Source of the DNA: Porites lobata | Lineage: Eukaryota; Cnidaria; Anthozoa; Scleractinia; Poritidae | Direction of reading: 5' to 3' | Length of the DNA stretch: 64,000 nucleotides | Assembly: GCA_942486035.1 (NCBI GenBank) | Contig: CALNXK010000522.1 | Location: 48,501-112,500 of the forward strand | In this document: positions 12,240 through 26,200 of the stretch, piece after piece | Numbering within the stretch: position 1 is the first letter of the stretch | How the letters are laid out: the number at the start of each line of letters is the position of its first letter | Position numbers and translations under genes: made by a program | Notes under the pieces: generated by a model | The model's database searches: none | Told to the model about the DNA's origin: nothing | What the model saw: only the letters and a program-made list of their open reading frames with translations

Positions 12240-12650
12240 CCCTTTGAGGGGCACAAATATGGCCGCCGGAAACCAACAGAAACATCTGTTTTTGAGTTTT
12301 CCTACTAATGCGTTAATTCATCGCTTAAAAAACTCATAAACTATTAAAGTGATATTTATTCTGACAGAAGGAATGTTTAGATAGCAAAATCTCCCAAAAC
12401 TGGTAATGTTTTTAACCCACAGAAGAGCAGTCCCGGCCGCCAGCTAAATGCCGCGTCACGCAAAAGCCTAGAAATTCAAACGTCCTCTATCGCAAAACGA
12501 AGAACCCTTTCGAACCAAACCTCTGTTTAAATAAAGGTGTTTAGGTGCTGTAATACCTCATGAAGCTCAGAATCTCAGAAGAATCGATAGTTTCTTAGTT
12601 TGAATTTTGATGACGTCATGTGAAAACCGAGAATACTCACGAAAAGTCGA
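12240..12650. repeat. Diverged interspersed repeat (copy 2 of 2)
   Basis: Shares ATATGGCCGCC, AACAGAAACATCTG and GATGACGTCATGTGAAAACC with 4430-4845. The Mutator-like element at 7987 is inserted in this repeat: the text left of 7977 and right of 12238 is its continuation. Confidence 0.5.
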
Positions 12651-14385
12651 TCGCGAATTGTCCCATGTCAATAAAACTTTCATACCTTTGTCAGCTCTCT
12701 AAACTATGTCTCTCCCATCGGTGCAAACAGTGACAAAAGATAGAGAACTTTCGACGAACTATAAGAAGCGAATCAACTCGAGATAAAGCGGGATCTTTGC
12801 CACCAGCTTCACGGGACTATGTCATGCTATTTGCTATCTTTTTTAAAAGCTAAAACTTTTTTTTTTTTGCATCAATTCCAAAAATACTGGTCCAGTTTTG
12901 TTATTTAAGACTATATTTTGGCATCGATACTGTTTCCCGTCGTCTGTTGCAATACCCTGCTAGCAGAGTGCTGCTAGAGATCTTTCGTAGATGAGTCGCT
13001 ATGGATTGCAAGGATTGAAAATGGATTGAAACTTAGGCCAACAACAAGATACAGGACATACAACAAGCGGCTGATTCAGATAATGAAAGTGACGAAGAAG
13101 GTGACTTTGAAGTAGTTTATGGCAGGACATGCATGACCAGGTCGGGAAGATCAGTACGAGATCATGACTGGTGCGTTTGGATCTATGAGGCTGGTGTCAT
13201 AATGATAGTTGTACGACTTAATCTAATTTGTACTTCGATTAACAGGGGTCTTATTAGCTATCGCTTACCCATTTTACTTCTTCGGTTAGATAATTATGCT
13301 CTTTTCTATATTTTCAGTTACTTATAAATTGTACTTATGGCTGAGTTTATGTGAATTCATGTAAATTTATACCTTGATTTTAGTAGGGCCTGCCCAAAAG
13401 TGATTGACGTGCTGAAGTAAAGAAAATTCGGGTTATGACGGAATAATATTCGCTGTAAGAAAGTGAAAGTTAATAGCTAACCAAAATTAGTAGTTGCATG
13501 TTTAGAGTATTGGGCGATTTCCAGCAACTGCGAATCGGTTACCCCCATTAGCACTCTCATAATTGTTTAAATAATGAAAATAAGATAAATATGGAAGCCT
13601 GAATATTGAGGTCTGAATATTGAATATTGATGTTTGAATATTGAATATTGACAGTTTGAATACAAAATATTCCGCTTCCATCCCCGAATATTTGGCATAA
13701 ATACCACTCGTGATATTTCAAAAGAGGGTCTCAGTGGGGTTAACCGATAGGCGTGAAACGGCCAAAAATTTAGTCGATAGCCGTAAAAATTGAAACATTT
13801 TAACCGTTAGCCGTAAATAGAGTAAAAAACAGTTAACCTTAAAAGAAACTGTTTCCTAGATTTGCTACTTTTAAGGGAGGTACTAAACTCACTTATGGTT
13901 GCGTTTTATTTCCCGGCTAGTGTGACTCCGTACGCACGTTAGGCGAAGCGCCTTTTAGGTGTTGACCAAGACCAAGGCCCCATTTCCGCCACTCTCTAGG
14001 GGAACTAATTTTTTCCAGAGCGAAAGTGTGGCTTTTTGCTGGGGATGAATATTTGCGATTTTTAGGAGGTCGTACCCTCGAAACACTAGTGAAACAACTC
14101 GCAGAGATGTCACTGTTTGTAAAACACGTCGCCGATAAACAACATTTCCCTGTTTTTCTCTGACGCTACTTCCCACGCAATCTCGGTCAAGGCATTTGGG
14201 TGGCGAACGCGCTAGGACCACGTGACCCGAAACGCATTAGCAGCGCGGAATAATGAGGCCTACGGACAAGGCAACGGCAGACAATCGTTCCGTACAGTCC
14301 TTCGCTATCATTAAAAACACTGGACACGGGAATTTTGTTATTGGCCGTTTTCACGCTAGAGCTAGAAATGGTTTATCCGTCTGAG
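12650..14385. other. Non-coding stretch with minisatellites
   Basis: At 13598-13672 there is a GAATATTGAATATTGA tandem array. At 13735-13840 there are spaced TTAACCGATAGCCGTAAA-like units. No exon or gene was recognised in the remainder, and the short frames at 13133-13327 and 13955-14221 show no known motif. Confidence 0.5.
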
Positions 14386-14390
14386 ACTGG

Positions 14391-14470
14391 CCTGCGTACA
14401 GTCGCACCCTCCCCACAGAAACTCCTTCTCCGATTTTTTTCTGAGGGGAGGGGACAGCCGTACACAGGCT
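14391..14470. mobile_element. Small fold-back MITE
   Basis: GCCTGCGTACAGTCGCACCC at the left faces GGGGACAGCCGTACACAGGC at the right, giving an 80-bp hairpin. A related GGGCGGCTATACACACTC end occurs at about 14608-14632. No duplication was assigned. Confidence 0.5.
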
Positions 14471-14783
14471 ATCTGGAACGGATAATCCCGTCCTCAAACT
14501 GTCTGTCAAAATTGACGGATAAAGTCAGGCGGATTGTTCATTCAAAACAAGAATCGCCGAAAGGCGATTTTTAACTGGGCTGCAAAGGGGCTATTTTTTC
14601 TGAAGGGAGGGGGCGGCTATACACACTCAGGTAGCGCTACCATAAAACCTTGTCGGCAACCATTGCATGCGACAGAACCTCATGTGAGACTGAAACATAA
14701 ACTCATTTAGAACATTGTACCCCTTTGAAAGACTTTCGTAACCAAAAAAAAAAAAGAGTACCATTTTTAAGTGGGGGCTGACC

Positions 14784-15027
14784 GGCCCGTAACCAGGGGG
14801 GTGCACGGGGTGCGTTTGCACCCCCACGCCCCCCACAGGCCCCAAAGGTCCGCATTTTGATACACAATATCCAAGTTAAGGAGTGCAGTCGGTTAAACTG
14901 AAGTTTCAAACTTAACAGTGATATTTAAACAAAAACAAAATGAAGTGTATTCACTGGGAAAATAAAACCAGCTGCACTCTAGTGGCCCGAGCCATCCAGA
15001 ACATTTCAATGAGCGCACAGATGCCCG

Positions 15028-15060
<33 letters not shown>

Positions 15061-16885
15061 GCGCGCTTTGCACGGGAGTTTACGACGAGCGAGCCAATGA
15101 CAAGGAAGCGATCTCACGATTTTTGTCAGACACGTCCGCTAACCCGTCGGGTAGTATTCTCTATTTGTACCAGCACATGAACTCCCGAAGATGCAAAATT
15201 AGTTTTTTGTGTAATACGTTATGGGTAGGAGAGAATAGGAAAATAGAGAGAGGAAGGCTGCAGCTAAATCTTGACAGTCCCTCGATACATGGGTCAGTAA
15301 AGTACCCCGTCAAGAGCCATCAGTGCAGTCTGCGATGACAGCCCAGCTGAAACACGACTTCAGATCTATCTCTGTTAACTACAGTTTTACACCGAGATAT
15401 AGAAGGTAAATCATACTTATTTTCCCAATGTCCACCAGTCTTGATCCCATTATTATGCTCTGAGATTTAGTAGTTATTCCTCGATATGAAACAAACTTGC
15501 TTAATAAAAAGCCAGTTAGGGAACACAGAGTAACAATTCGGAGAGGGCCTGGGAGGGTTACATCTAAAGCAGCAATCCACAGGCATCCCAAACCATCAAA
15601 ATAGAAGTTTTCGAGACACAAAGAGAGAAAATACATTTTATGTTTCTCAAGTTAAAATTGTTTTGGATGAGGTGGTAAATCTGTATGCCACCAAACACCC
15701 ACGGAGGCTGGAGCTCGTGACTATTCTGAGGGATTAGTTCCGCAGTATTTTGATGTATCATTTTACATCGTGAAATTACTCCTTTATAACTTAATTCAAA
15801 CATTCGTATTCGACAAATGTAATATTCAGTTCCTACTAAGAGAGGATAAAGGGAACAGAGAAGGCATCCTCCATACACACCCAATTCCATAGGTAATTCG
15901 TCTCGAGTTATTTTTAAGACCACAGATCCCAAGGGGGATTAGACAACAGCCAATCACAGTAGCGCGAATGTGTTCTGTGGATGACCCACGCTCAGAGCCA
16001 CGCGTCCTTCACGAATTGAGGCAGAAAAAATGGAGGAAGACGCGGAGAGCAATATTGCTATTCGTTTTGTCGACGAAAACGATTAAAGAGAGATCTCTGC
16101 TGAAGCTGTGTCAGCGAAAAGGAAATTAAAAAAGAATCGCCCTTCCTCTCTTGTATAGAGCTAACAGTCCAGCAGGGAAATCCCTAACACAGTGAATATT
16201 CTCTCAGGATCCTTTATAATTTACAGTTTGAAGAGAGCAATTTCTGGTGTGATATCTATTCTTTTATTAGTCTTTTATTATTCAACAAAAATAACAGTTG
16301 GCGTCCTATAATAATAATAATAATTTAATAACTTCTAGAGCGCTATTTTCATTCACTGATCAACAGCGCTTAACAACTTAAAAAAACTACAATAAAATTC
16401 AAATTTGTAAAACTAATTACATGTACATGAATATTACTTGCTACTTGCTTTATTGTACAAACGACCCGTTTCAATAGACCGGCGAAATCTCTCATTTTAT
16501 TAAGCATTGAGGTTACGATAACTTCGAGTTAAACTGATTTCACGGGTTGTCAAAGAGTCGAGCGATTCCCTTTTCCCAGGTGAGCGCCGACTCATTTCGC
16601 TTCAATATTCAGAAATGCTCTCTATCTCTTTACGCTTTCATTGCCTTTCGCCCGAAATGTTTCGCACGGCGTTTAGTCAAGCGAAACCTCCACGAAACAT
16701 CCACGCAGCGTCCAAAGTAACTTTATCCCTATTCTAAAAATAACTCGAGACGAATTAACTATGGAATAGGGTGTGTATGGGGGATGCCTTCTTTGTCCCC
16801 TTTATACTCTCTTGGTTCCTACCGTGTACTTTGCCGTTACAATTTCTCATGTATTGTTACCTTCCTAAATAAACGGATCAGACAT

Positions 16886-16918
<33 letters not shown>

Positions 16919-16960
16919 CGCCTCGTTAGCACCCCCCACATAAAATCCTGGTTACGGGCC
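14784..16960. mobile_element. 2.2 kb composite with GGCCCGTAACCAGG ends
   Basis: GGCCCGTAACCAGG (14784-14797) faces CCTGGTTACGGGCC (16947-16960). Both are followed inwards by a stretch rich in GGGGGG or CCCCCC plus GCAC. Inside, 15826-15920 and 16733-16822 are inverted near-copies around TTCGTCTCGAGTTATTTTTA. Short frames inside (for example 15039-15338 and 15564-15932) have no recognised motif. It is either a non-autonomous DNA element or two elements in opposed orientation. Confidence 0.5.
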
Positions 16961-17487
16961 TGTGAGTTGGACGACGTTTTAAATTTGGTATCTCATGACA
17001 TGATTTGGATTTATCACGAAGAATTCTGCTGCGGACTTTTATGGTTACAAGATATCACTTTAAACTAGGTTTGATGAAAGAAGAAAAGTTTTATCCCCCT
17101 TATGAACGTGAAAAATAATGGCGACTAATCAGGCGCGGGTTTAGGATAAATACTGACCGATGTCCTACAGCTGCAGGCGCAGGTCCGGGTGACCCCGGGA
17201 GATTTTCTGAATTTTAACTCCCTAAAGCCCTCTTTCCTGGGTATCTGAGTCTTTCAGACAGGATATTGGCCAGTTCCATTTTCCGCAGATGAAGCTTTGT
17301 AAATTGACGCTTTATTAGTAGTTCAAGCCATAGTATATGGGGAACGAAGTTGGAGAGTTTGCTCCGCTAGCTTGGAGGCTCCTGCAAAACACTCTCCAAA
17401 TTTATTCGCCCTCTATTGGTCTATTACTCCTTAACCATTTACCAGAATTCAACTTGGAAAGTCTCTTTTTTAAATATATTTATAACT

Positions 17488-17605
17488 ATGAAAAATTTGA
17501 CCGATTTCCGTAAAACTGTGGAAACCTGTGTGGTTCCGCGTTACGTGGATTTAAAACATGTAGTGTCAGTGCTTTTTGAGTTCATTGACCAGTTAAAAGG
17601 TATTG
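17488..17605 (+). CDS. Possible orphan exon, MKNLTDFRKTVET-type
   Basis: A short frame starts MKNLTDFRKTVETCVV and stays open to an AAAAG|GTATTG splice-donor-like site near 17601. The sequence reads like a coding N-terminal exon. I have a weak impression of similar leader peptides in coral gene models, but cannot name the family. No partner exon was found. It could equally be chance or a repeat. Confidence 0.2.
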
Positions 17606-17744
17606 ACAGAAAATTAAACAGATAAGGCATTAATTTTATTTTGAATTCAATAACATAAAATGGAGTTTATATCGTCCTGAATGACTATGTGCTTCACAGG
17701 TACTGAGAAAGATCGTGTATTAACATCAGAGAATGTAGAATTAA

Positions 17745-17875
17745 AGAACGGCTATGTAGCAGACCACACGACCACTTCTCGCATTACTTCCAAGCCCCGG
17801 ATGTGTGACGTCACTCAACGCTCTTCTGGGGAGGAGTGTTGCGTGACGACACAAAGAACGGCTTTGTAGCAAACT
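17745..17875. repeat. Small repeat with inner dyad
   Basis: The phrase AAAGAACGGCTATGTAGCA is repeated as AAAGAACGGCTTTGTAGCA about 100 bp on. Between them lies the dyad GTGACGTCACTCAACGCTC...GAGTGTTGCGTGACGAC. The interval 17875-18860 holds nothing recognised. Confidence 0.45.
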
Positions 17876-18865
17876 AATTGTAGCGTTGAAATATCGATTA
17901 CGACATCTGGGATAAAGATTGTTAGATCGTGGTCGTGCGAGTGGTTGTTTTTTAGAGCTGTTTCAGATCAATTGTATAGTTTCGCTGCGATTCAAGTCAT
18001 CATATGAATATGTCTATTGTCATTAGTATTGGACAAAATGTTATTGGGGAATCCTGAACGTTTGATTGCAAGTGTTACGAGGTAGTTGCGGTTAGTTTTG
18101 TTTTTGAGTTTTGGTCAGTATTTTTAAGGTTTCTGTTAAATTTAGGGTATCCGAGCGATTATTTTGTAGTTAAGTTCATAATCCAAGGAAATTCAACTGA
18201 GTATAGCCCACACGGTTAGTTCCTGAGTTTTTGAGAAGTATCGTCCATTTGAACGATTTGTTAAAATCAGTTGTAGTTTTTTTAAGTAGGCATGTTCGGG
18301 GATAAAAGCTGACCTCAAGTTTTACCCACGTACACTGAAGTTTCAGAAGTTCATAACTATTATTCCACGAACTAGTCTCAACAAGGTTCATGGTGTGATG
18401 CCTGGTGTGATGCGACTCATTGTCCATAATGCACATATTGCGGGAATCTTATGAAATTTTTGTATATCAGCACAACAGTGGTAGAGACAGTTCCTTTACT
18501 GCAACAGGCGACTACATCTATATATTTAACTCATGTGGGACATGTGGATGAGTTTCAGAGTTGTGTATCACTATGTACATAAATGTCCATACTGAATTAT
18601 GTTGGAATATGCCAAGGTTGACGATTCAAATATGTTTGAAGAAAATGATATTTCCAATAAATATTTCTGAATGAAATTTCATCACAAATAAAACCACAAA
18701 ATTGAAGGCATTGTTTTTTCTCTTACCTACGAGTGTCCCTACGAGTAATGTCCTTAGTCGCAATCTTTAGTCTTTGAATCTTGAATGGTACCCGTTGAAA
18801 ACTGGGGAAAAGTCAACTAACCGGAACTGAAATCTGTTTCCTAGAAATGAACCGAAGAAACCTCC

Positions 18866-18977
18866 TTCTGTAAGCATTTTCACTTTCCGAGAAAAGGGGA
18901 AATAAAATATTGCTTCTGTAAGCATTTTCACTTTCCGAGAAAAGGGGAAATAAAATATTGCTTCAGTAAGCATTTTC
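18866..18977 (+). promoter_or_regulatory. 48-bp tandem repeat with STAT-like sites upstream of the cGAS-like gene
   Basis: Two full units and one partial unit have exact 48-bp spacing: TAAGCATTTT starts at 18871, 18919 and 18967. Each full unit contains TTCCGAGAA (18885-18893 and 18933-18941), which fits the STAT/GAS consensus TTCNNNGAA, followed by GGGGAAATAA, which resembles an NF-kB half-site. The array lies 50-160 bp before the ATG at 19027. The repeat and motifs are seen directly; promoter function is inferred. Confidence 0.5.
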
Positions 18978-19026
18978 AGGGTTTGATCTCCAAAACAGAA
19001 CAACAGATATTTTATCACGAAGGAAA

Positions 19027-20089
19027 ATGAGTAGACAAGACTTAATCAGCCTTCTAAATGATTATACCACCAAAGTGCAGTTGAGAAGAAACCGAAAAAC
19101 CGAGGCACTTGAATACTGGGAGCGATTTGTAACTGACATCATAAATTCTGTAAAGAGAAGCGACAAACGCTTCGCGAATTTGCACATTTTTCACACTGGA
19201 AGCTATTACGATGGCTCAAAAGTTCGGAAGCCGGATGAGTTTGATATGATGTTGGTGATGGACAACTTACAACTCGACGGTGAACCTTATGGAGAAGACG
19301 AAGATGATGGTATGAGCGAGCCGCCAACAGGTGCGAGGTTGCAATTTTCTATTTTCGCTTTTTCTTAAGCTAGGAAATTACCTTGTAATATGAGCTACAC
19401 AGAAAAATTTCTCCCTGTTTATATAACCGGCAAAAGGACAAAAAAATGTGTCTACAGACATTTTGTCACGAAAGATTAATATCAAACATTTCGCTATTAA
19501 GTTTGCGGAACGACTCGAAAGCGACACTACTCGAAGGCATGACGTAGTTATCGTTTCAGTCAGGTCCTGTTTTAGTGCAAATGAATACCTTGTTTTTAAA
19601 AATTTTCATGTCAGTCGTTGTAAACGAACAGACGGTCTTCACAAATATTACTACTCATGCAAGAACAGATGAGAATTCCAAATTAAATTTAAAAGAGAGG
19701 CTTTCCTAAACCTTCCCAACATTTCTCTCATTTCCTTATTTCAGTAGCTAGTACTGAGTCTATTGGTGAGAAACGTATTCGCCACTCTGACCCCACCTCC
19801 TCCCTTTCCAGCTGCCCAATCTACCTTCACTTACAAAGAGGAAGCCACAGTTAGATGCCAGTGGTCTCATAACTGAGTTAGAACAACTGAAAATCTGGAT
19901 AGTATGGATAGACTGGCCCTAATAAACACACCACACAAAACTCAGCTAAACCAGACTCGCCGAAAGGCGAAGTCACTGGGCTGCCCAAAAACCTAGACTA
20001 CGTCAAAATCAAATCTACCGCCACCAGACAGAGTAGAAGTAGTAGTAGTAGTAGTAACAACAACAATAATAATGATAATAATGATGATG

Positions 20090-20140
<51 letters not shown>

Positions 20141-23100
20141 GAGGAAGAAGGAAGAGGAGGGGGAGGAGGAGGAGGAGGAAATTGATAAGTTTGCCACCCA
20201 GGTGCAGATCATTGGAGGTGGCGGGGGAGGACTGAGGATCTTTGTCACAACAAGAGGTCTCCCCCCAGTGGAATCGAAGTGGACCTTGTAGGTCTGATCT
20301 CATCAATTCCTGTGTAAATATATTTTAGGAAGTTGCACCACCTCCTGAGCATTTGCCATGGTACATTAAGATTTAGATCCTGCACATAAAAAAATAGGCC
20401 AATAAAATTATCCCCCAGTTCTAACAGGGCATCAGTTTTGTGTTTTAGCTTTTACTTTCCAATAATAATTATACATATTGTATGTACAATCAAGGATGTC
20501 TGGTGTCAACGCGAGATTTGACTTGACGTTTTAATTACTACTTAGTTTCGTACCGCCGCCGGCATGTACGGCACTCCTCAGATAAAATTGCATTAAGATG
20601 TTATAACATACGCTAAGACTACAAACGCGCCCGCAGATCGTCCTAGATAAGTCGGGAAGAGGAAGGAACCTCTGCCGACATCCTCGACAATTCATATTGA
20701 GCATGCTCCAAATTCAAATTTTTCGGCGACGTCAATCAAACCGTTACCATAGCATCCACTGCGTTTGTCAGCAAATGTAAATGTTAGCGGGAACGTACCG
20801 GTTCGTTTTCACCCTTCCGTAGCTGTGTTTCCTCTAGATTGGGAAGCTCCGGTAGGAACAATTTCACTTTTGGAATATAAACTTGCCATGTTTCAGTGTA
20901 AAGAGGTTAAAAAATGCTTAAAGCTATGGTAAAACTTACGGTGCTTTTCAAAAACAAAGCAACTAACCTTGAAGCAAAGAAACACACAAAACAGATCGAA
21001 ATCCACCAATCACAAATCACAAACTACGACCTTTTGTTTCCTAAGAGGTTCGCCAAGATGTAAAGGCGAGAAAGGGGAGAAAGCGCCGCTTCTTCAGATT
21101 TTGATTGACGTCGTAGGAAAACACAAAATCCAAAGACGTTTTTGGCATCGCAGGTCGGGTGTTATCCACAAACAGCTGTAAAAGCATCGATCATTTACAT
21201 GCAAGATGGATTCTGTAGCCTCATGATCTTATTTTGAATTAATGCTATGGCAAACACAAAAGAATAAGCATATATATTGTTTCTTAAATATATTTTTATT
21301 CAAAACCCAATTGTTTATCCTTTGAAGAACTTCGCGTAACACTTACCGGATTGTGGATCCGTTCACGCAAGTAAAATCGGCTAAGTAAGTGGTTAAATCC
21401 AAAACAAAATCCATCTCGAATCTGGGTGCATTTTTCAATTTTTGTAAAACTGAACGTTCAATCTACAGGGGCACCCAACGGCAGTTTTCGGGAAAATATC
21501 TGTTCGGAAGACGATTTGAGATCTAGAATTTTCGGAGCATTTGTTGTAAAATTTCTTGCTTGCCTGCCTCTCCTAGGATTTTCGAACATCTACAAAATGG
21601 TATAATTACTCATTTTTAAGGGATTTTTGCCCTAAAAAAGGCCACCTAGAATTTTCGGGAGCCTTTTCCTGGCTGAAATTTTCGAGAAGGCAAGTTTTTA
21701 TCCCTATAATTTTCGGATCACTAGATTTTCAGCTGGGAAATCCGAACAGATGAAAAGTTTTTAGGGGATAAAAATATGCCTATATCTACCGTTTGAGTAC
21801 TAAAATACGTCCAACAAGTTAAGTGGTTTTGAACTATATCCTCGTTGGGTGCCCCTGAATCTATAATTTTCTCAAAATTCCTGCATGAAATTGAAGAGGC
21901 AGCTACTTGTCTTGTCATGGAGCGTGGGCGCAGAAAGAGTCAGCGAAACTCCAGAATATGCGTGCGTGCACAGACAAAACTGGTTTATCCAGTATAAAAC
22001 TTGTCTCTGACTCATCCAAAAAGCTGGATGATCGGCAGATCAAACGATTTAGATGTCGGCAGAGTCGCTTCCTCTTTCCCGACTTATCTAGGAAGATCGA
22101 AGGAGACTCTGTTCGCAGGGTAGTGCCAGATGGGCTTACTGAGTTCTGTACTGAGTCTCTTGTTTGGGTCTCTGAAAGAAGACTTATGGTTCCAGTATCT
22201 CAACAAAGTTCTCAGTAAGGCCTACATAGGTCTCGGCTGGCCCGTTGTCCTCCGTTGCTACTGTGGCTCGGTAGATCACGGCTGATTTTAAGCAATTGCC
22301 TCCAGAGGGCAATAAGGTGGTTGACGGCAGTTGCAAGCTTTAGGTGGTACGGCGTTTGTTTTCCGTAGAGTGGATTTGTTGTAGCCATCAATTTTTTTAG
22401 ATTCGGCATGCAGCTGTAACTGATCTTTACTGTGTTCCGGTTGAAGATTTGATGCAGGGTTGTACCCGCCGTCAGCGAGAGCTTTCTGATAAAGAGGCGC
22501 CGCTTTGCTAAAGGAATCTTCATCTATAGAGATTTCGGACAGCCTTTTGCTAATGGACTTTGGGATGTTTTTGATGATGCGGGGTGGATGGTTAGATTTC
22601 TTGTTGATGTAGAATGGAATGTTTCGTGGTTTGTTGTATGGCAAGTCCAGGTTGAGTGTGACGTCAAGAAAGTTTACTACTTTCTTATCGGCCTCGATAT
22701 GTAATCTTCAGACCGTACTTTCGGCCTGCCGAGGTGACGCCTTGGTTACGCCTAGACCGTCATCTCTGTACAAGCCAAAGTTACATGCGTTACCGAACCT
22801 TTCCTTGATGTTGTGGAGGAGGTAAGTGCCGACGAGTTCGCATGATTCGGCACCATCGTAACTGCCCATGGTCACATCGAAGAGGTTTGATGACGTTCTC
22901 TTGCTCCATGGCTCACCGGAGTTGTAGAGAAGAGAACTTTTTGCCTGAAGGATATACCGTTTGTAGTCTTAGCGTATGTTATAACGAAATTTTTGTTGGC
23001 AATTTTATCTGAGGGGTGCCGTACATGCCGTGCGGTACGAAACTAAGTAGTAATTAAAATGTCAAGTCAAATCTCACGTTGACACCAGACATCCTTGATT

Positions 23101-23207
23101 GCACTACGCTCTAGTCCTTCTATTGAGCACCCTGCCGATAGGCGTGCATATGCATCAACTGTTATATTGTATGTACATATTTATAATAATAATAACGACA
23201 ATAATAC

Positions 23208-23243
<36 letters not shown>

Positions 23244-26200
23244 TAATAATAATAATTGTACAAAAAGGGATTTCAGTGTCACCTTTGTGTCATAAGTTAA
23301 TGAATATTTTGTTCTGTTAATGCACAGGATTTACTACAGTAATGATTGACCAGGGTGAAGAATTGCAGTGGAAGCAAGACAGTTGTGTTAATGCACGGGG
23401 AATGTTAAATGCCCAAAGGGTCAAGGAAGTTTTTGCACGGCTCATCAGAAATGCTATTGGCACCCTCGCACAGCGATATAGAAGCAGGTATGAGCATGTA
23501 AATATACCAGTATGTGACAAATGGCTCCAGACATAATGGGGAAAAATCCTTAATAGTTGCAAGTCTGTTTCATTTCTAAGGAACAATATTAGTAACTACA
23601 GTCATAATTTAATATCATTGGTTTAAATAGTTAGCCCAGCCCATCTCTACCCTAAAATGGTCTATCCCTAAGACAAAGACTTGTTTAACCAAAGTGAATA
23701 ATTACAAATTCTAATTTGTTTTGAGCACATAGAAAGCACAACTGGAGCAACAAAACTCATAACAGAAACTCCGTTTCTGAAAGAGTAATATTATAATATA
23801 CTATAATATCATAGGTGACGAATTACTCCTTAATTTTGGCGCGAAATTTCAGCGTTAATTTGTAATTTCACATGTGAAATTACAAAATTGCCATGGCAAC
23901 CTTCCGTACGTCTCAGTGTCAAGATGGCGAGGAAGTTTTAAAATGTCGTGAATGAAGATGTCAGGGCGGCAAAAGACGCTTTAGAAAACCTGAACACACA
24001 AGAGAACATCAAGAAGGATTCTAACAGGTATTTTGCCGAAATAGTCTGAAAAAGTCTGAACTTTATAAGCCAAATTTAAGGTCTAAACATTTGAGAGAGT
24101 GGAGTTCTCAATCGATACGATCCAGGATAAACATGTCAAAAATCCAAGATTGCTAACGTAATTCGTCACCCATGATATTAATAGGTAATCAAATGGTGAC
24201 GAGTGAAATTAGGGAATAATTTCACGCGCGTTTTGTCCAAATCCTTATAATGCCCCTCGCCTTATAATAATTAACAAAATTTGATTATTTAATGTCTGTT
24301 ATTGACCTTATAACTACTGTTAGTTATTACTATTATTACAAGTGATACCGGTAAAAGTAAATTATAATTATTTTACACTATATAAAGTTTCACTTTTAAA
24401 CCCTAAAATAATTTCATTAAAAAGGGTTAGCATTTTCGTCCTTCTTCGGTGCCGCATATTTATACCACGAAGGCACAGTTCGAGGTTGTCCGCTATAGTG
24501 AGAAGTTGAGTCCATTTGCTTTTATTGTATTCACATTCATGGTAAGTACAGTGTGATAATTGGGGATAACAGGCTCCATGGTCATCACAGGGCTATCTTT
24601 GTAGTACTAGGATATCCATAATTTATGCCTTGGGGATGAAAATTGATTGAACTTTTTTTTTAGTGATATAGAAATCATGTCAAAGAGAAAGTAAAATCTA
24701 CTATTAAAACTGATTCTTAAGTCGTGACACAAGCCGATTAATACTCTTTCAGTCTTGGTTCATGCAAAGCTGTTTGATGAATTTATAAACTATTGATCGT
24801 GCGGATACCGGCTGAACCTCTCCGCTCGTACCAAGGTGTCTTGTCATAGGTTGGAGGAAACATTAACACAACATTGTTTATCATTTTTTCCATTGTTTTA
24901 ACGTTAGGGTAGCAAACCATTTGGCTTTTAGGGTTAGAAGAGCTGCTACATGACCTCTCTCCTGGAAAGAAGAAAAACAATATGGCCACCAAATAGATCC
25001 TTTTAGATTTTAAAGTTCTCCTTTATAACAAACGTCGAACTTTTATTTCGGCAAACAAACAGTTTAGTTGAAAAAGGATTCTACAAAAATGACAAGTTGG
25101 TCTCCTTTTTGATTTTAACTTGCAATATCGGTCAATTTATGCAACTTTTAAACTTCCGCCCCAGTTGTCGTTTGCTTCTGCTTTGAAATGGAATTATTAT
25201 TACTCAGAGGCAATACAGAGTTAAGATTTGTAGAGAAAAACAACAAAAACTTGCCAATTAATGATGAAAAATGTACTTTCAAAACGAAATAAATTATTCA
25301 AAACGCTCTGGTCACGTGATTGATAACATCATGTCCTTTTGGTCATGAAAAGCATTATCAGGTAGACCATTACTTTCCTGCAAATTTTCACTGCCGTGCG
25401 ATGAAACGTCGACTCTCTATAGCCCTCAGCCTAGTCTCCCAACATTTTCCCTCATGTTCATTGCCTTTAAATTTTAAATGCCGGACGTCAACTGGTTATT
25501 TCTAAATGCCCCACAAAACCAAAACCTCAAATATGCTATTTGTTTTTAAATCGATATTGAAATATTGTCACAGCAACAAAAAAACCTAATTCAGCAATTT
25601 AGTCACGTGACGGATGACATAATAACCCTAGATGTTTACGTATAAAATTGTCAAAGTTATAAAGCTTCTTTAAAAAATTGCTGCAAACTTTAAGGATTCT
25701 GGGATATTTTTTATGATATTTATAATTTGCTCTTATCTTTAGACATGTTGAAGTCAAGACACACGGTCCTGCAGTAACCCTCGAATTAACTAACAGCAAT
25801 AATGGAAAAAGTTATTCTATCGACTTAGTGATTGCCATCAAAGATAAATCCTGGCCTGAGGATGCAGAAGAATGGAGAAAAAGAAGGCGCCAAGGTGAGG
25901 CAACCTGTTGACCACATAGCAGCTAGTAATGTCTGGGATACTGTTCTGATAATATTGATATGGGAACAGAAGCCACCAGGAACATTGGCTTTCCTTGTCT
26001 TTACTGCCGAAGTATGCCTTTGACATTAGAGAGTTTTAGATCCGAGTTTACCGCGAACCTCTAACCGCTGGAGGTCACGTGACAAGTCTTTCGCGTCACG
26101 TTTGAGGTTTACGACGTGCGTTTTCAACGTGGGGAGATAGGTTTTCACGTATGTCATTTACCTGAAAGCTTTTAGCGTATAATTCTTGTTTTATCCCACG

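Larger units (their letters stand above)
19331..23327 (+). other. cGAS-like gene intron 1
   Basis: A 4.0 kb intron bounded by CAG|GTGCGA and TGCACAG|GA. It holds a triplet-repeat block, an inverted repeat pair, a complete CAGGGGCACC element and Penelope-like remnants, each listed separately. The remaining parts show no other genes. Confidence 0.75.

Noticed and set aside
15564..15932. 122-residue minus-strand frame
   Set aside because: It falls in the inverted repeat of the 14784-16960 composite and carries no recognised domain.
19998..20306. Frames rich in Leu or Tyr on the minus strand
   Set aside because: They are translations of the GTA/ATA/GAG triplet array and have no coding pattern.
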